The notes under the pieces: generated by a model
Databases searched by the model: none
Told to the model about the DNA's origin: nothing
What the model saw: only the letters and a program-made list of their open reading frames with translations
Assembly (NCBI GenBank): GCA_029556615.1
Contig: JAKQDD010000002.1
Span: 124,001-188,000 of the forward strand
DNA: 64,000 nucleotides
Source: Verrucomicrobiota bacterium
GTDB lineage: Bacteria; Verrucomicrobiota; Verrucomicrobiia; Limisphaerales; J093
Direction of reading: 5' to 3'
Shown here: positions 57,003 to 63,861 of the stretch, piece after piece
Layout: each line of letters starts with the position of its first letter
Numbering within the stretch: the first letter of the stretch is position 1
Translations under genes and position numbers: made by a program

Positions 57003-57530
57003 CTACCTCGCTCCTGCGGAGTCGGGCATGAGGATGCGGAGGAGCTTGCGCTGCTCCTCGCTCAGGTTCTTCATGTTGCCCGCGAAGCTGAAGTCCCCGG
57101 TGTCGCGGTCGATGCGCCGCGAGGTGAGCCCCGTGGCCATCGGCCGAAGACACCGCAGCAGCTTCGGGTCCAGGTGCGTGAGGGAGATGTGGATCTCCAT
57201 CTCGACCTCCTCACCTGGCTGGAGGTGTAGCGGCCTTCCCTGCTGGAGGCAGGGAATCGTCTCAGAGGCGAGCACGATCCCGTCCTCCGTCTCGACGGAG
57301 TGCGAGAACTCGGAGAGGGTCCTGGGCACGTCCGTCTTGACGACGAACCCCACCGACACGCGATGGTCCCCAACGACCAGGGTCGTTGCCGGGAACACCC
57401 CGAGCCCACGGACCTTGACCAGCACTCCACGATCGCGGGCGCGGTCGATCGCGTCGCGCTCGTCGTCCGTGAGAGGTACGTACAGGCCGCTCGGGTTCCC
57501 CCCGCCAAACGGGTTCGTGCCGTTATCCAC
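57003..57530 (-). CDS. Hypothetical protein
   Basis: This encodes 175 residues from GTG at 57530; GAAGGAGGGG lies just before it, and the start overlaps the end of the preceding gene by 8 bases. It has an alpha/beta middle with beta strands (VLVKVRGLGVFPATTLVVGDHRVSVGFVVKTDVPRTLSEFSHSVE), and a C-terminal region (FSFAGNMKNLSEEQRKLLRILMPDSAG). Strong alternation of strands suggests a beta-sandwich virion protein, but no family is recognised. Confidence 0.64.
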   Translation of the reverse strand: MDNGTNPFGGGNPSGLYVPLTDDERDAIDRARDRGVLVKVRGLGVFPATTLVVGDHRVSVGFVVKTDVPRTLSEFSHSVETEDGIVLASETIPCLQQGRPLHLQPGEEVEMEIHISLTHLDPKLLRCLRPMATGLTSRRIDRDTGDFSFAGNMKNLSEEQRKLLRILMPDSAGAR

Positions 57531-57966
57531 GACGCCCCTCCTTCTTGGTCGAAGACACGGGCTTCTTGGAGGGTGCATCCTCGGTGGACGTCTCCACGTC
57601 CTCCTTGGTCGGAGGCGACTCGGGCGTCACGACCGGCGCGACCGGCGCGGCCACCGGTGCTGGTGCAGACGCAACCACCGGTACAGGCGCGGGTGCGGGC
57701 GCGGGTGCGGGCGCGGGTGCCGGTGCCGGTGCGACCACCGGCGCCAAAGGTACGGGTGGCCGCGCCGGTACGGGCTTCGACGAAGCAGACACGACCCCCA
57801 GGGGGGTCGTGGGCGGGACCTTCGCCGCAGGGAGGGTGGAGGTCGCTTGGGTCTGAGCCTCCGCCTCCGCGCCCTTGAGCGGAAGCGACAGTCCCCGCTC
57901 GCGCATGTTCGACAGGATCTGGGACTCCCTCGCGTGAGGGGGTCGATTCAAGGTAGGTCGTTCCAT
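57523..57966 (-). CDS. Pro/Ala-repeat protein
   Basis: This encodes 147 residues beginning MERPTLNRPPHARESQILSN. Residues about 65-115 contain a long PA dipeptide tract (VAPAPAPAPAPAPAPAPVPVV), encoded by a GC-rich repeat at about 57630-57735, and a Ser/Lys-rich tail. The N-terminal 40 residues are helical and the only part with sequence complexity. Pro-Ala tracts act as stiff linkers in structural or cell-surface proteins. GAGGAA lies 9 nt before the ATG. It is coupled with the genes on both sides by overlap. Confidence 0.6.
   Translation of the reverse strand: MERPTLNRPPHARESQILSNMRERGLSLPLKGAEAEAQTQATSTLPAAKVPPTTPLGVVSASSKPVPARPPVPLAPVVAPAPAPAPAPAPAPAPVPVVASAPAPVAAPVAPVVTPESPPTKEDVETSTEDAPSKKPVSSTKKEGRRG
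57630..57735 (-). repeat. GC-rich Pro-Ala codon repeat
   Basis: Short GCGGGTGC-type units repeat through the coding sequence for the PA tract. Length variation is likely. Confidence 0.7.
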
Positions 57967-58631
57967 GGGGGTTCCTCGTCGTCGTGCTGTGACATCATCT
58001 CGCCCGATGCAGTCTGGGCGGTGCGTTCTATACCACTCACCGTACCACGCAGGTCCGGGCGGCCGGCGTTGTACACGGTGATCGTAGTGTCTACGATCTC
58101 GGCCGCTAGCGGCAGCAGGGGGATCACGTTCGCGCGGGCTCTTGGGCTGAGCGCGTACAGCGACCACTGAGCCTCTCGCACCGCGTTGGGACTCTTGACC
58201 ATCATGGGCAGCAGGGTCATGTCCTGGTCTGGGTCGTCCGGGTTGATCGAGTCCTCCACGAACAACGACGCCGAAGGCGGCGGCAGTGGGGGAGGCGGGG
58301 GAGGCGGGGGAGGCGGCGGCAGAGGAGGAGGCGGTGGTGCTGGTGGTGCCGGTGCCGGTGCCGGAGAGGCGGGCCGCGGAGGCCAACCTGGAGGCCAAGG
58401 GAGTGGGAAGGGAAGTGGGATTGGGAGGGGAAGCGGCCAACTCCATCCTCCGGTCGACGAGGATGACGATGACGATGACCCTGAACCCGACGTTCCGGTC
58501 CCTGAGGGTCCAGTTGGTCCCGTACCGGGAGGTATCGGCGTGGAGTACACCGCCACAGGGGGCGGTAGGTTCGTTGGCGTGAACACCTCCAGGAGGTTCC
58601 GCCCAACCCGGTCAACCCACCAGGAGGCCAC
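57948..58631 (-). CDS. Proline-rich protein with polyproline tract
   Basis: This encodes 227 residues from GTG at 58631, one base after the previous stop; the start is uncertain, and a GTG further in could be used. It has a Ser-rich segment (STGTSGSGSSSSSSSST-like, about 45-60), a Pro/Trp/Leu run (WPLPLPIPLPFPLPWPPGWPP) and a run of prolines (about 85-115), then a C-terminal globular part (LFVEDSINPDDPDQDMTLLPMMVKSPNAVREAQWSLYAL). The repeats suggest a disordered or PPII-forming linker, as in adhesins or tail fibres. The C-terminal helix region may be the functional domain. Confidence 0.5.
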   Translation of the reverse strand: MASWWVDRVGRNLLEVFTPTNLPPPVAVYSTPIPPGTGPTGPSGTGTSGSGSSSSSSSSTGGWSWPLPLPIPLPFPLPWPPGWPPRPASPAPAPAPPAPPPPPLPPPPPPPPPPPLPPPSASLFVEDSINPDDPDQDMTLLPMMVKSPNAVREAQWSLYALSPRARANVIPLLPLAAEIVDTTITVYNAGRPDLRGTVSGIERTAQTASGEMMSQHDDEEPPWNDLP

Positions 58632-58632
58632 A

Positions 58633-59331
58633 CTACACCCCGTACTTCTGGAGCGCCTCGTGAAGGCGCTTGCGCAGGTCGGGCGCAAGCGTCCTGCCCG
58701 TCCAGATGGTGCGACGCGTGCTCGTGATGTCCCCAAGGGTCTGAGGGTCACGCATCGCCCTCTGGCGGAGCTTCTCGAGCCGGCCAAGGAACTTCACTTG
58801 GTCATCGTTCAGGTTCGCGGCGACCCGCAGCACTGCTTCCTGGGGGTCGTCCAGCACGCCTCCCTGCACGAGCCGCTTGTGTATGTGAGCCAGCACGTCG
58901 TCGTCGGACACGTCGGGAATCCTGCTCAGGATCTGGAGGCGTTCTGTCTTGTACTTCTCCCGGTCCGCGATGGGGGCGATCTTCTCGTAGAAGTCGCGCG
59001 CAGCCGAGTAGACCTGCTCGAAGTGCAGGACCCCGCGCCGGAGGTTGTCTCTCCACTTCTGGGTGCGATGGTAGCGCGACTGCTCCCCACCGACACGGTT
59101 CAGCGTGCGATGGGTGATGAGCGAGGCAAGGACGATGTCGATGGAGGCGTTGGCCCGCCCCATCGCGGAGTCGCGCGACCCGATCGAGGATGAGATCTTC
59201 ACCCCAACACGATCCGACAGGTGCACGTAGTAGATGCCCGCCGTGCGCGTGTCCCGTGACCAGCGCTTGCCGAGCGTGTTGAGCCACTCCTCGAACTCGT
59301 CTCGGCTGATCTCGACGTAGGTGGCGGGCAT
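58633..59331 (-). CDS. Hypothetical protein
   Basis: This encodes 232 residues beginning MPATYVEISRDEFEEWLNTL with AGGAGTGAG before the ATG. It is helical, with many conserved-looking blocks (RDEFEEWLNTLGKRWSRDTRTAGIYYVHLSDRVGVKISSS; QKWRDNLRRGVLHFEQVYSAARDFYEKIA; RLEKLRQRAMRDPQTLGD). There is no obvious catalytic motif, though the N-terminal strand-turn-strand could be a nuclease-like fold. It lies between the HTH gene and the Pro-rich gene in a minus operon. Confidence 0.6.
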   Translation of the reverse strand: MPATYVEISRDEFEEWLNTLGKRWSRDTRTAGIYYVHLSDRVGVKISSSIGSRDSAMGRANASIDIVLASLITHRTLNRVGGEQSRYHRTQKWRDNLRRGVLHFEQVYSAARDFYEKIAPIADREKYKTERLQILSRIPDVSDDDVLAHIHKRLVQGGVLDDPQEAVLRVAANLNDDQVKFLGRLEKLRQRAMRDPQTLGDITSTRRTIWTGRTLAPDLRKRLHEALQKYGV

Positions 59332-59366
59332 CTCACTCCTGGTCGTGCGATAGCACGCTCAAGGGA

Positions 59367-59699
59367 CTAGGACGAGGGGCGCGCGAAGGTCGTCACCTGG
59401 AGGTGCAGCCGCCCCTGGATGATGACGCGGAGCATCGTGTCGACGGACACACGGTCGAGGTCTTCTCCCCGCAGCAGTCGACGAAGGGCGACCTCCCGCA
59501 CTCCAGCCCGTCGCGCAAAATCCTTCGGGTCACCAACGACCTGCTCCAGCAGCACGGCGAGTTCCTGCGCGAACCAGGCGTGCTTGATGTCCCGTTGGAC
59601 TTCTGGGCGGTCCAGGCGGAGGTCCTCTCGTGCCACACGGGCGTGCGCCACGAACGCGGGTCCTGTCGTGGGATCCTTGGGGCGAGATACGGTGCTCAT
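59367..59699 (-). CDS. Helix-turn-helix protein (Xre/HigA-like)
   Basis: This encodes 110 residues beginning MSTVSRPKDPTTGPAFVAHA; the start overlaps the previous stop as ATGA. The C-terminal half (FAQELAVLLEQVVGDPKDFARRAGVREVALRRLLRGEDLDRVSVDTMLRVI) reads as a helix-turn-helix of the Xre/antitoxin kind, with AGVREVALRRLLRG as the recognition region. No toxin partner is visible next to it, so it may be a stand-alone regulator. It is co-transcribed with the preceding gene. Confidence 0.7.
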   Translation of the reverse strand: MSTVSRPKDPTTGPAFVAHARVAREDLRLDRPEVQRDIKHAWFAQELAVLLEQVVGDPKDFARRAGVREVALRRLLRGEDLDRVSVDTMLRVIIQGRLHLQVTTFARPSS

Positions 59700-60034
59700 G
59701 CCGCCCCCCGCGATTCTTCGGCCTGCCCCGCAGGTTGGATGGTTACGGGCTCGCAGTTCCACACGCTCACGCACCCCGACACATCGTCGAGAAACACCAC
59801 GGGCTCCTTGGATGCGCTCAGGTACGCCCTGCGAGAGACCGTACAGGTCTGGGACTTGTCCCACTGCCCCCATATGGGGAAGTAGCGAACGATGGTACCG
59901 ACGGGACACACGAGGTTGAACAGCACCGCGCGGTCGGCCGCGTGCGCGGAGTCCACATGCGGGGGCCTTCGCCGGCTCTTGTCCACGCGCAGCGCCTGCA
60001 TGGACTCTTCTAGTAGGACGGGATCTAGCTCCAT
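59696..60034 (-). CDS. Hypothetical protein
   Basis: This encodes 112 residues beginning MELDPVLLEESMQALRVDKS. The C-terminal half shows a strand-rich domain (VLFNLVCPVGTIVRYFPIWGQWDKSQTCTVSRRAYLSASKEPVVFLDD), with several cysteines (VCPV, TCT, SGC, NCEP). Such a Cys/Trp-rich strand region suggests a small beta barrel, but no family can be named. It is first in the seven-gene operon running to 56471 and shares its promoter region with the divergent 60113 gene. Confidence 0.6.
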   Translation of the reverse strand: MELDPVLLEESMQALRVDKSRRRPPHVDSAHAADRAVLFNLVCPVGTIVRYFPIWGQWDKSQTCTVSRRAYLSASKEPVVFLDDVSGCVSVWNCEPVTIQPAGQAEESRGAA

Positions 60035-60073
60035 GGGCGCGCAGTCTATCAGGAACAGGGGCGGAGAGCTGTC
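60035..60073 (-). promoter_or_regulatory. CAGCTC-class promoter, minus arm of a palindromic divergent pair
   Basis: Box GACAGCTCT at 60073-60065; ATG 60034 is 39 nt on, one base longer than the norm. Confidence 0.62.
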
Positions 60074-60074
60074 A

Positions 60075-60112
60075 GACAGCTCTGCTAGAAATCATGGTGG
60101 AGAAAGAGCCCC
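60075..60112 (+). promoter_or_regulatory. CAGCTC-class leaderless promoter, plus arm of a palindromic divergent pair
   Basis: Box GACAGCTCT 60075-60083, ATG 60113 at exactly 38 nt; second element AGAA. Both arms form the perfect palindrome AGAGCTGTC-A-GACAGCTCT at 60065-60083. Confidence 0.7.
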
Positions 60113-60958
60113 ATGTGGAAACGAAAGACCCAGACCCTGCGTACCACGCGGGAGGTGGTGACCGCCTCTGCCCGTCGTGGTGAACCGTCCACCCTGATCC
60201 CCGCTGAGTACCTCAAGCGGAGAAGCACCTGCCCCGGTGGGTCGCCGGAGGATTTTCCCGGCGAATACTTCATGCGCGTTCACAAGTTCCGCGTCATGAA
60301 GATGCCCAGCCGCCTGGGGGATGTCTTCCTCACCCGTGCGGGCTTCGAGCACTTCAAGGAGGACCTCAAGGCCGCCTGGGCCGCGAGCGGCAACGCCGAC
60401 TGGGGACGGTTCGAGCGCTCCGTCAACATCTTCCTCGGTGGCGTTGAGAACGAGGCCGCGCGCCAGGCTCGCAAGGCGCAGCGCCACCTGTACGTCAGCC
60501 TGTCGCGGGACCAAGTCATCGCGCAGGCTGCCCGCGGGAACATCGGCCAGTACGGCCTGGAGGCCCGCAGCCAGTACGACCAGCAGACCGCCCGCGAGCC
60601 CGAGGACTTCCCGAAGACCTACTTCGTGCAGCTTCAGCGCTGGAGCTACCTGCCGGCCTCTCCCCGCAGCGGGACCACCTACCTCTCACGCGCGGGCTTC
60701 GAGCACTTCAAGGAAGACCTGCGCGCAGCGTACGAGTCCGCGCCTCTTCCCGCGCCTCTTCCCGTGCCGTCCTACGGCTACAACTACGGCCGTCCTCCCG
60801 TCCCCCAGGGACCGCGACGCTTCGAGGACTTCGAGAAGGCTGCCGTCGAGTTCTACAAGAACGTCGACGACACCATCGCCAGGCTAAAGGACACGCTCCA
60901 GCGGAAGAAGGACCGGCTGGACCGGGAGATCCAGAAGCTCGCCGGCTTCACCCTCTAG
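60113..60958 (+). CDS. Hypothetical protein with internal duplication
   Basis: This encodes 281 residues. A basic N-terminus is followed by two copies of a unit ending (F/Y)L(T/S)RAGFEHFKEDL(K/R)AA: at about residues 71-87 and 201-217; the surrounding blocks (YFMRVHKFRVMKMPSRLG and YFVQLQRWSYLPASPRSG) are also similar. A long C-terminal helix (FEKAAVEFYKNVDDTIARLKDTLQRKKDRLDREIQKLAGF) may form a coiled coil. Internal duplication plus coiled coil is consistent with an assembly factor or virion protein. The promoter sets the start. Confidence 0.68.
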   Translation: MWKRKTQTLRTTREVVTASARRGEPSTLIPAEYLKRRSTCPGGSPEDFPGEYFMRVHKFRVMKMPSRLGDVFLTRAGFEHFKEDLKAAWAASGNADWGRFERSVNIFLGGVENEAARQARKAQRHLYVSLSRDQVIAQAARGNIGQYGLEARSQYDQQTAREPEDFPKTYFVQLQRWSYLPASPRSGTTYLSRAGFEHFKEDLRAAYESAPLPAPLPVPSYGYNYGRPPVPQGPRRFEDFEKAAVEFYKNVDDTIARLKDTLQRKKDRLDREIQKLAGFTL

Positions 60959-60960
60959 CG

Positions 60961-60998
60961 ATCAGCTCCGCGCGGGGGGATCCCTTCGACCCTCCCGC
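60961..60998 (+). promoter_or_regulatory. CAGCTC-class leaderless promoter for the 60999 gene
   Basis: Box ATCAGCTCC 60961-60969, 17 nt, CGAC 60987-60990, ATG 60999. Exact fit, right after the previous stop. Confidence 0.86.
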
Positions 60999-61298
60999 AT
61001 GACCACAGAGCCCAACGACAAGTTCGACCACGAGCAGCACGTCCGCCTCCTCGAGGAGGCGGAGCGTGAGCTCCGTCGCAGCGGACAGCACGACCACCTG
61101 GCGGGCGCGGTCTCCCGCGCCGTCATGTTTCACCACGAGTTCATCTCCCGGATCGGCGCGGCCCGCAACACGCAGGACCAGCTTCGACGCCTGGCCGACA
61201 AGCTGCACGCGGAGGCCCGATCGATGGGCGAGTACGTCACTAAGGAGGATCTCCCGTGGATCTCCAAACTCAAGGCGTTCATCTGGCCCGTTCGCTAG
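60999..61298 (+). CDS. Small helical protein
   Basis: This encodes 99 residues beginning MTTEPNDKFDHEQHVRLLEE. It is mostly helical with repeated charge patterns (AERELRRSGQHDHLAGAVSRAVMFHHEF), then RLADKLHAEARSMGEYVTKEDLPW and a hydrophobic end (ISKLKAFIWPVR). A His-rich patch lies mid-protein. Family not recognised. It stops 8 nt before the kinase gene and may be co-transcribed with it. Confidence 0.62.
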   Translation: MTTEPNDKFDHEQHVRLLEEAERELRRSGQHDHLAGAVSRAVMFHHEFISRIGAARNTQDQLRRLADKLHAEARSMGEYVTKEDLPWISKLKAFIWPVR

Positions 61299-61306
61299 AG
61301 ACCCCT

Positions 61307-62062
61307 GTGGAACCAACACGCTTCTTCGTCCTCGGGTCCAGCAACTCCGGTAAGACCCCGTTCGCGCGCCACCTGGCGGGGGCGCTCGGCCTCCCCGTGG
61401 TGAGCGCGTCCGAGTGGTTCCGGGCGAACTTCCCCCCGCAGGGATCGACGAGCCGTCAGGAGCACACCGACGCGCTCGTGCAGTTCAACAACACGGTGAT
61501 GGGGGCCGACCCGGACTTCAACCTGCGATACCTGCGCGAGCACCACGACCTCAACGCAGCCTGCGTGATCGAGGGGTTCCGAAACCCGCGCGACTTCGCG
61601 ATCGAGTTCAACGCGCGGCGTGACCGCGCGATCCTCCTCCAGTGCGAGGAAACGGAGATCATACCGACGTCGTTCGACAAGGGGCTCACGGTCATCCGCG
61701 ACTACCTCGCCTACCTCCAGTCGATCGGGATGGTGCGCGCCGACCAGGTCACCCACGTCAACATGAAGCGGTTCGCGGACATCGAGCGGTCCGTGTTCGA
61801 CTACCTGCGCAGCCTCGACGTGGAGGTTGAGCTTGACCTGCTGCGCGCCAAGACCGCCCTCGGCGCGCACAGCACCCACTACTACCCGGACCCCGAGCAG
61901 TTCCCCGACCCCGGAGAGGGCGCGACGGGGACGGTGATCGTGGTGCGGGGCAGCCAGCGATACCCCGCGCGCTTCGTCCGACGCCCTGGGGCGTACGAGG
62001 GGCGCAGCTTCTACCTCGTGCTCGACGCCTCGAACCCCGTACCCAACGAGAAGACCCCATGA
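61307..62062 (+). CDS. P-loop nucleotide/nucleoside kinase-like protein
   Basis: This encodes 251 residues. Walker A is FFVLGSSNSGKTPFA (GSSNSGKT at 10-17), with a following ARHLAGALGLPVVSASEWFRANF helix as in adenylate-type or nucleotide kinases. ACVIEGFRNPRDFAIEFNARRDRAILLQC (about 88-116) matches the core of such kinases (a D/E in the strand after the substrate helix). The C-terminal 60 residues are beta-rich (GTVIVVRGSQRYPARFVRRPG). The GTG start at 61307 follows the stop of the previous gene; a longer GTG start at 61256 would overlap that gene. A nucleotide or RNA end kinase would fit the neighbouring repair genes, but the substrate is not decided. Confidence 0.72.
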   Translation: MEPTRFFVLGSSNSGKTPFARHLAGALGLPVVSASEWFRANFPPQGSTSRQEHTDALVQFNNTVMGADPDFNLRYLREHHDLNAACVIEGFRNPRDFAIEFNARRDRAILLQCEETEIIPTSFDKGLTVIRDYLAYLQSIGMVRADQVTHVNMKRFADIERSVFDYLRSLDVEVELDLLRAKTALGAHSTHYYPDPEQFPDPGEGATGTVIVVRGSQRYPARFVRRPGAYEGRSFYLVLDASNPVPNEKTP

Positions 62063-63366
62063 GCCTACAGCCCGCCTCGTTTCCCCAGGAGGTCGTCGAC
62101 CTCTGCCGACGCCTCCAGCAGGCGGGCCACGCGGCCTACCTGGTCGGTGGCGCGGTGCGAGACCGCCTCCGCGGGGATCCCCCCAAGGACTTCGACCTCG
62201 CCACATCGGCCCGGCCTGAACAGGTCCAGGGGGTGTTCTCCGACCTGCGCGTCATCCCCACGGGGATCGCGCACGGGACGGTCACCGTCATGACCCCAGG
62301 AGCTTCCTCGCTCCCCGTGGAGATCACCACGTTTCGAGGAGACGGGACCTACTCGGATGGTCGACGTCCCGACAGCGTCGTGTTCCTCGACGACGTCGTC
62401 GAGGACCTCCGGCGTCGCGACTTCACGATCAACGCGATCGCCTACGACCCCGTGGCGGACAAGGTCGTCGACCCGTTCGAGGGCCAGCGCGACCTGGGGC
62501 TTGGTCAGGTCAGGGCGGTCGGCGACCCCGTCGCGCGCCTTCGGGAGGACGGCCTGCGCGTCCTGCGCGCCGTGCGGTTCGCGGCGCGCTTTGGGTTCAC
62601 GATTGAGGCCGCTACGTGGCGGGCCATCCCGTCGGCGCTCGACGTGCTGCGCCAGGTGAGCCGCGAGCGCGTGCGCGACGAGCTCCAGAAGATCATCCAG
62701 CGGGAACCCAGCCTCGTGTTCCACGGCCTCGACCTGCTGTTCTTCGCCAAGAGTTGCGACATCCTTGGGACCATCCTCCCAGACCTCGCCCCGCACGCCA
62801 GGACCCTCGACGACAACCAGGGAGATTGGATCTACGTCGTGTCCAACGTACCGGTCGGCCATCGGTGGACGGCGCTGCTGTGGCCGCTGCGCGAGCACTT
62901 CCGCGCGCAGGGCATGGACCGTCGAGCCGTGGGGCAGTACCTCTACGAGACGCTGCGCCTGTCGACCGCGCACTGTGAGGGGCTGTCCTGGGCGCTCACC
63001 GCCGACCTCCCGACCCTCGGGCCGGAGATGGGGGCCGTGCGCCGCTTCCTCGCCCTTCACCCGAACGACCAGGAGGGCATCAGGACGTGGCTTTTGGTGG
63101 GGCAACGCATCGAGGAAGAGAGGATGAGCGGGCACGCGTTCAAACACCTGGCGACCCGCATCCAAGACGCTCAGGTCAAGCCCTTCCCGCTCCGCCCAGG
63201 CGAACTCGACCTGAGCGGAGCGAACATCGTCTCCGACCTCGGCATCCCCCCAGGCCCCCGGATCGGGGAGCTCCAGCGCGCGCTGCATGCCTGGGTGCTG
63301 GATGACCCCACACGCAACAAGCGCGCCCTCCTGATCGAGGAGGCCCGCCGCCTCCTGTCTGCGTAG
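62059..63366 (+). CDS. cca: tRNA CCA-adding nucleotidyltransferase-like protein
   Basis: This 435-residue protein shows the class II CCA/poly(A) polymerase head: LVGGAVRDRLRG (28-39), DFDLAT with catalytic D44 and D46, then EITTFRGDGTYSDGRRP, and DLRRRDFTINAIAYDP (motif C and the Arg/Asp that pair with CTP/ATP), GDPVARLREDGLRVLRAVRFAARF (body domain). The length and domain order fit bacterial CCA-adding enzymes, which build or repair the 3' CCA of tRNA. Start overlaps the kinase stop as ATGA. Poly(A) polymerase I-like activity cannot be excluded. Confidence 0.9.
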   Translation: MSLQPASFPQEVVDLCRRLQQAGHAAYLVGGAVRDRLRGDPPKDFDLATSARPEQVQGVFSDLRVIPTGIAHGTVTVMTPGASSLPVEITTFRGDGTYSDGRRPDSVVFLDDVVEDLRRRDFTINAIAYDPVADKVVDPFEGQRDLGLGQVRAVGDPVARLREDGLRVLRAVRFAARFGFTIEAATWRAIPSALDVLRQVSRERVRDELQKIIQREPSLVFHGLDLLFFAKSCDILGTILPDLAPHARTLDDNQGDWIYVVSNVPVGHRWTALLWPLREHFRAQGMDRRAVGQYLYETLRLSTAHCEGLSWALTADLPTLGPEMGAVRRFLALHPNDQEGIRTWLLVGQRIEEERMSGHAFKHLATRIQDAQVKPFPLRPGELDLSGANIVSDLGIPPGPRIGELQRALHAWVLDDPTRNKRALLIEEARRLLSA

Positions 63367-63374
63367 GATGAAAC
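63364..63374 (+). promoter_or_regulatory. TANNNT-class leaderless -10 element
   Basis: TAGGAT 63364-63369, 5 nt, ATG 63375. It overlaps the stop of the previous gene. Confidence 0.42.
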
Positions 63375-63824
63375 ATGAAGCTCAACCTCGGATGTTGTGA
63401 CCGCATCCTTGCGGACTACGTCAACGTCGACATCGTCGCCGGCCACGGCGTCGACGTCGTCGCCGACCTCTCCAAGCCCTGGCCCTGGCCAGACGGGTCC
63501 GTCGAGCGTGTCCGCGCCCACGACGTCATCGAGCACCTTCCCGACAAGATCCACACGATGAACGAGCTCTGGCGCGTGCTCGCCCCTGGCAGGATCGTCG
63601 AGATCGCCGTTCCCACGACGGACGGGCCAGGAGCCTTCCAGGACCCCACGCACGTCTCCTTCTGGAACCGACGCAGCTTCCTCTACTACGAGGCGGGCAA
63701 CATCTACCGGGAGAGGTTCGCGCGCGCCTACGGGATCCAGGCGGCCTTCCGCGTCCTGCGGGAGCACACGACCCCCACGATCGACGGCCCCCGCCTGGAG
63801 ATCCACCTCCAGGCGATCAAGTAG
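63375..63824 (+). CDS. Class I SAM-dependent methyltransferase
   Basis: This 149-residue protein is a short class I methyltransferase: MKLNLGCC (residues 1-8, motif I, where the usual GxGxG reads LNLGCC), VNVDI (motif post I acidic residue), and RAHDVIEHLPDKIHTMNELWRVLAPGRIVEIAVPT (motifs III-V). The LNLGCG...N(V/I)D...HVIEHL pattern is that of glycan- and lipid-biosynthesis methyltransferases and SAM enzymes near glycosyltransferases. Its substrate is unknown; phage cases may act on surface sugar or a base. TAGGAT ends 5 nt before the ATG. Confidence 0.82.
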   Translation: MKLNLGCCDRILADYVNVDIVAGHGVDVVADLSKPWPWPDGSVERVRAHDVIEHLPDKIHTMNELWRVLAPGRIVEIAVPTTDGPGAFQDPTHVSFWNRRSFLYYEAGNIYRERFARAYGIQAAFRVLREHTTPTIDGPRLEIHLQAIK

Positions 63825-63861
63825 TCAGCTCATATTCAGCGTGCCTCTTCGACTTACAGGC
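63824..63861 (+). promoter_or_regulatory. CAGCTC-class leaderless promoter for the 63862 gene
   Basis: Box GTCAGCTCA 63824-63832, 17 nt, CGAC 63850-63853, ATG 63862. Exact fit. Confidence 0.84.

Noticed and set aside
56094-57230. A 378-codon plus-strand frame across the non-coding gap and two minus genes
   Set aside because: Ser/Arg/Pro-rich shadow composition and no start signal; it crosses genes with good codon use on the other strand.
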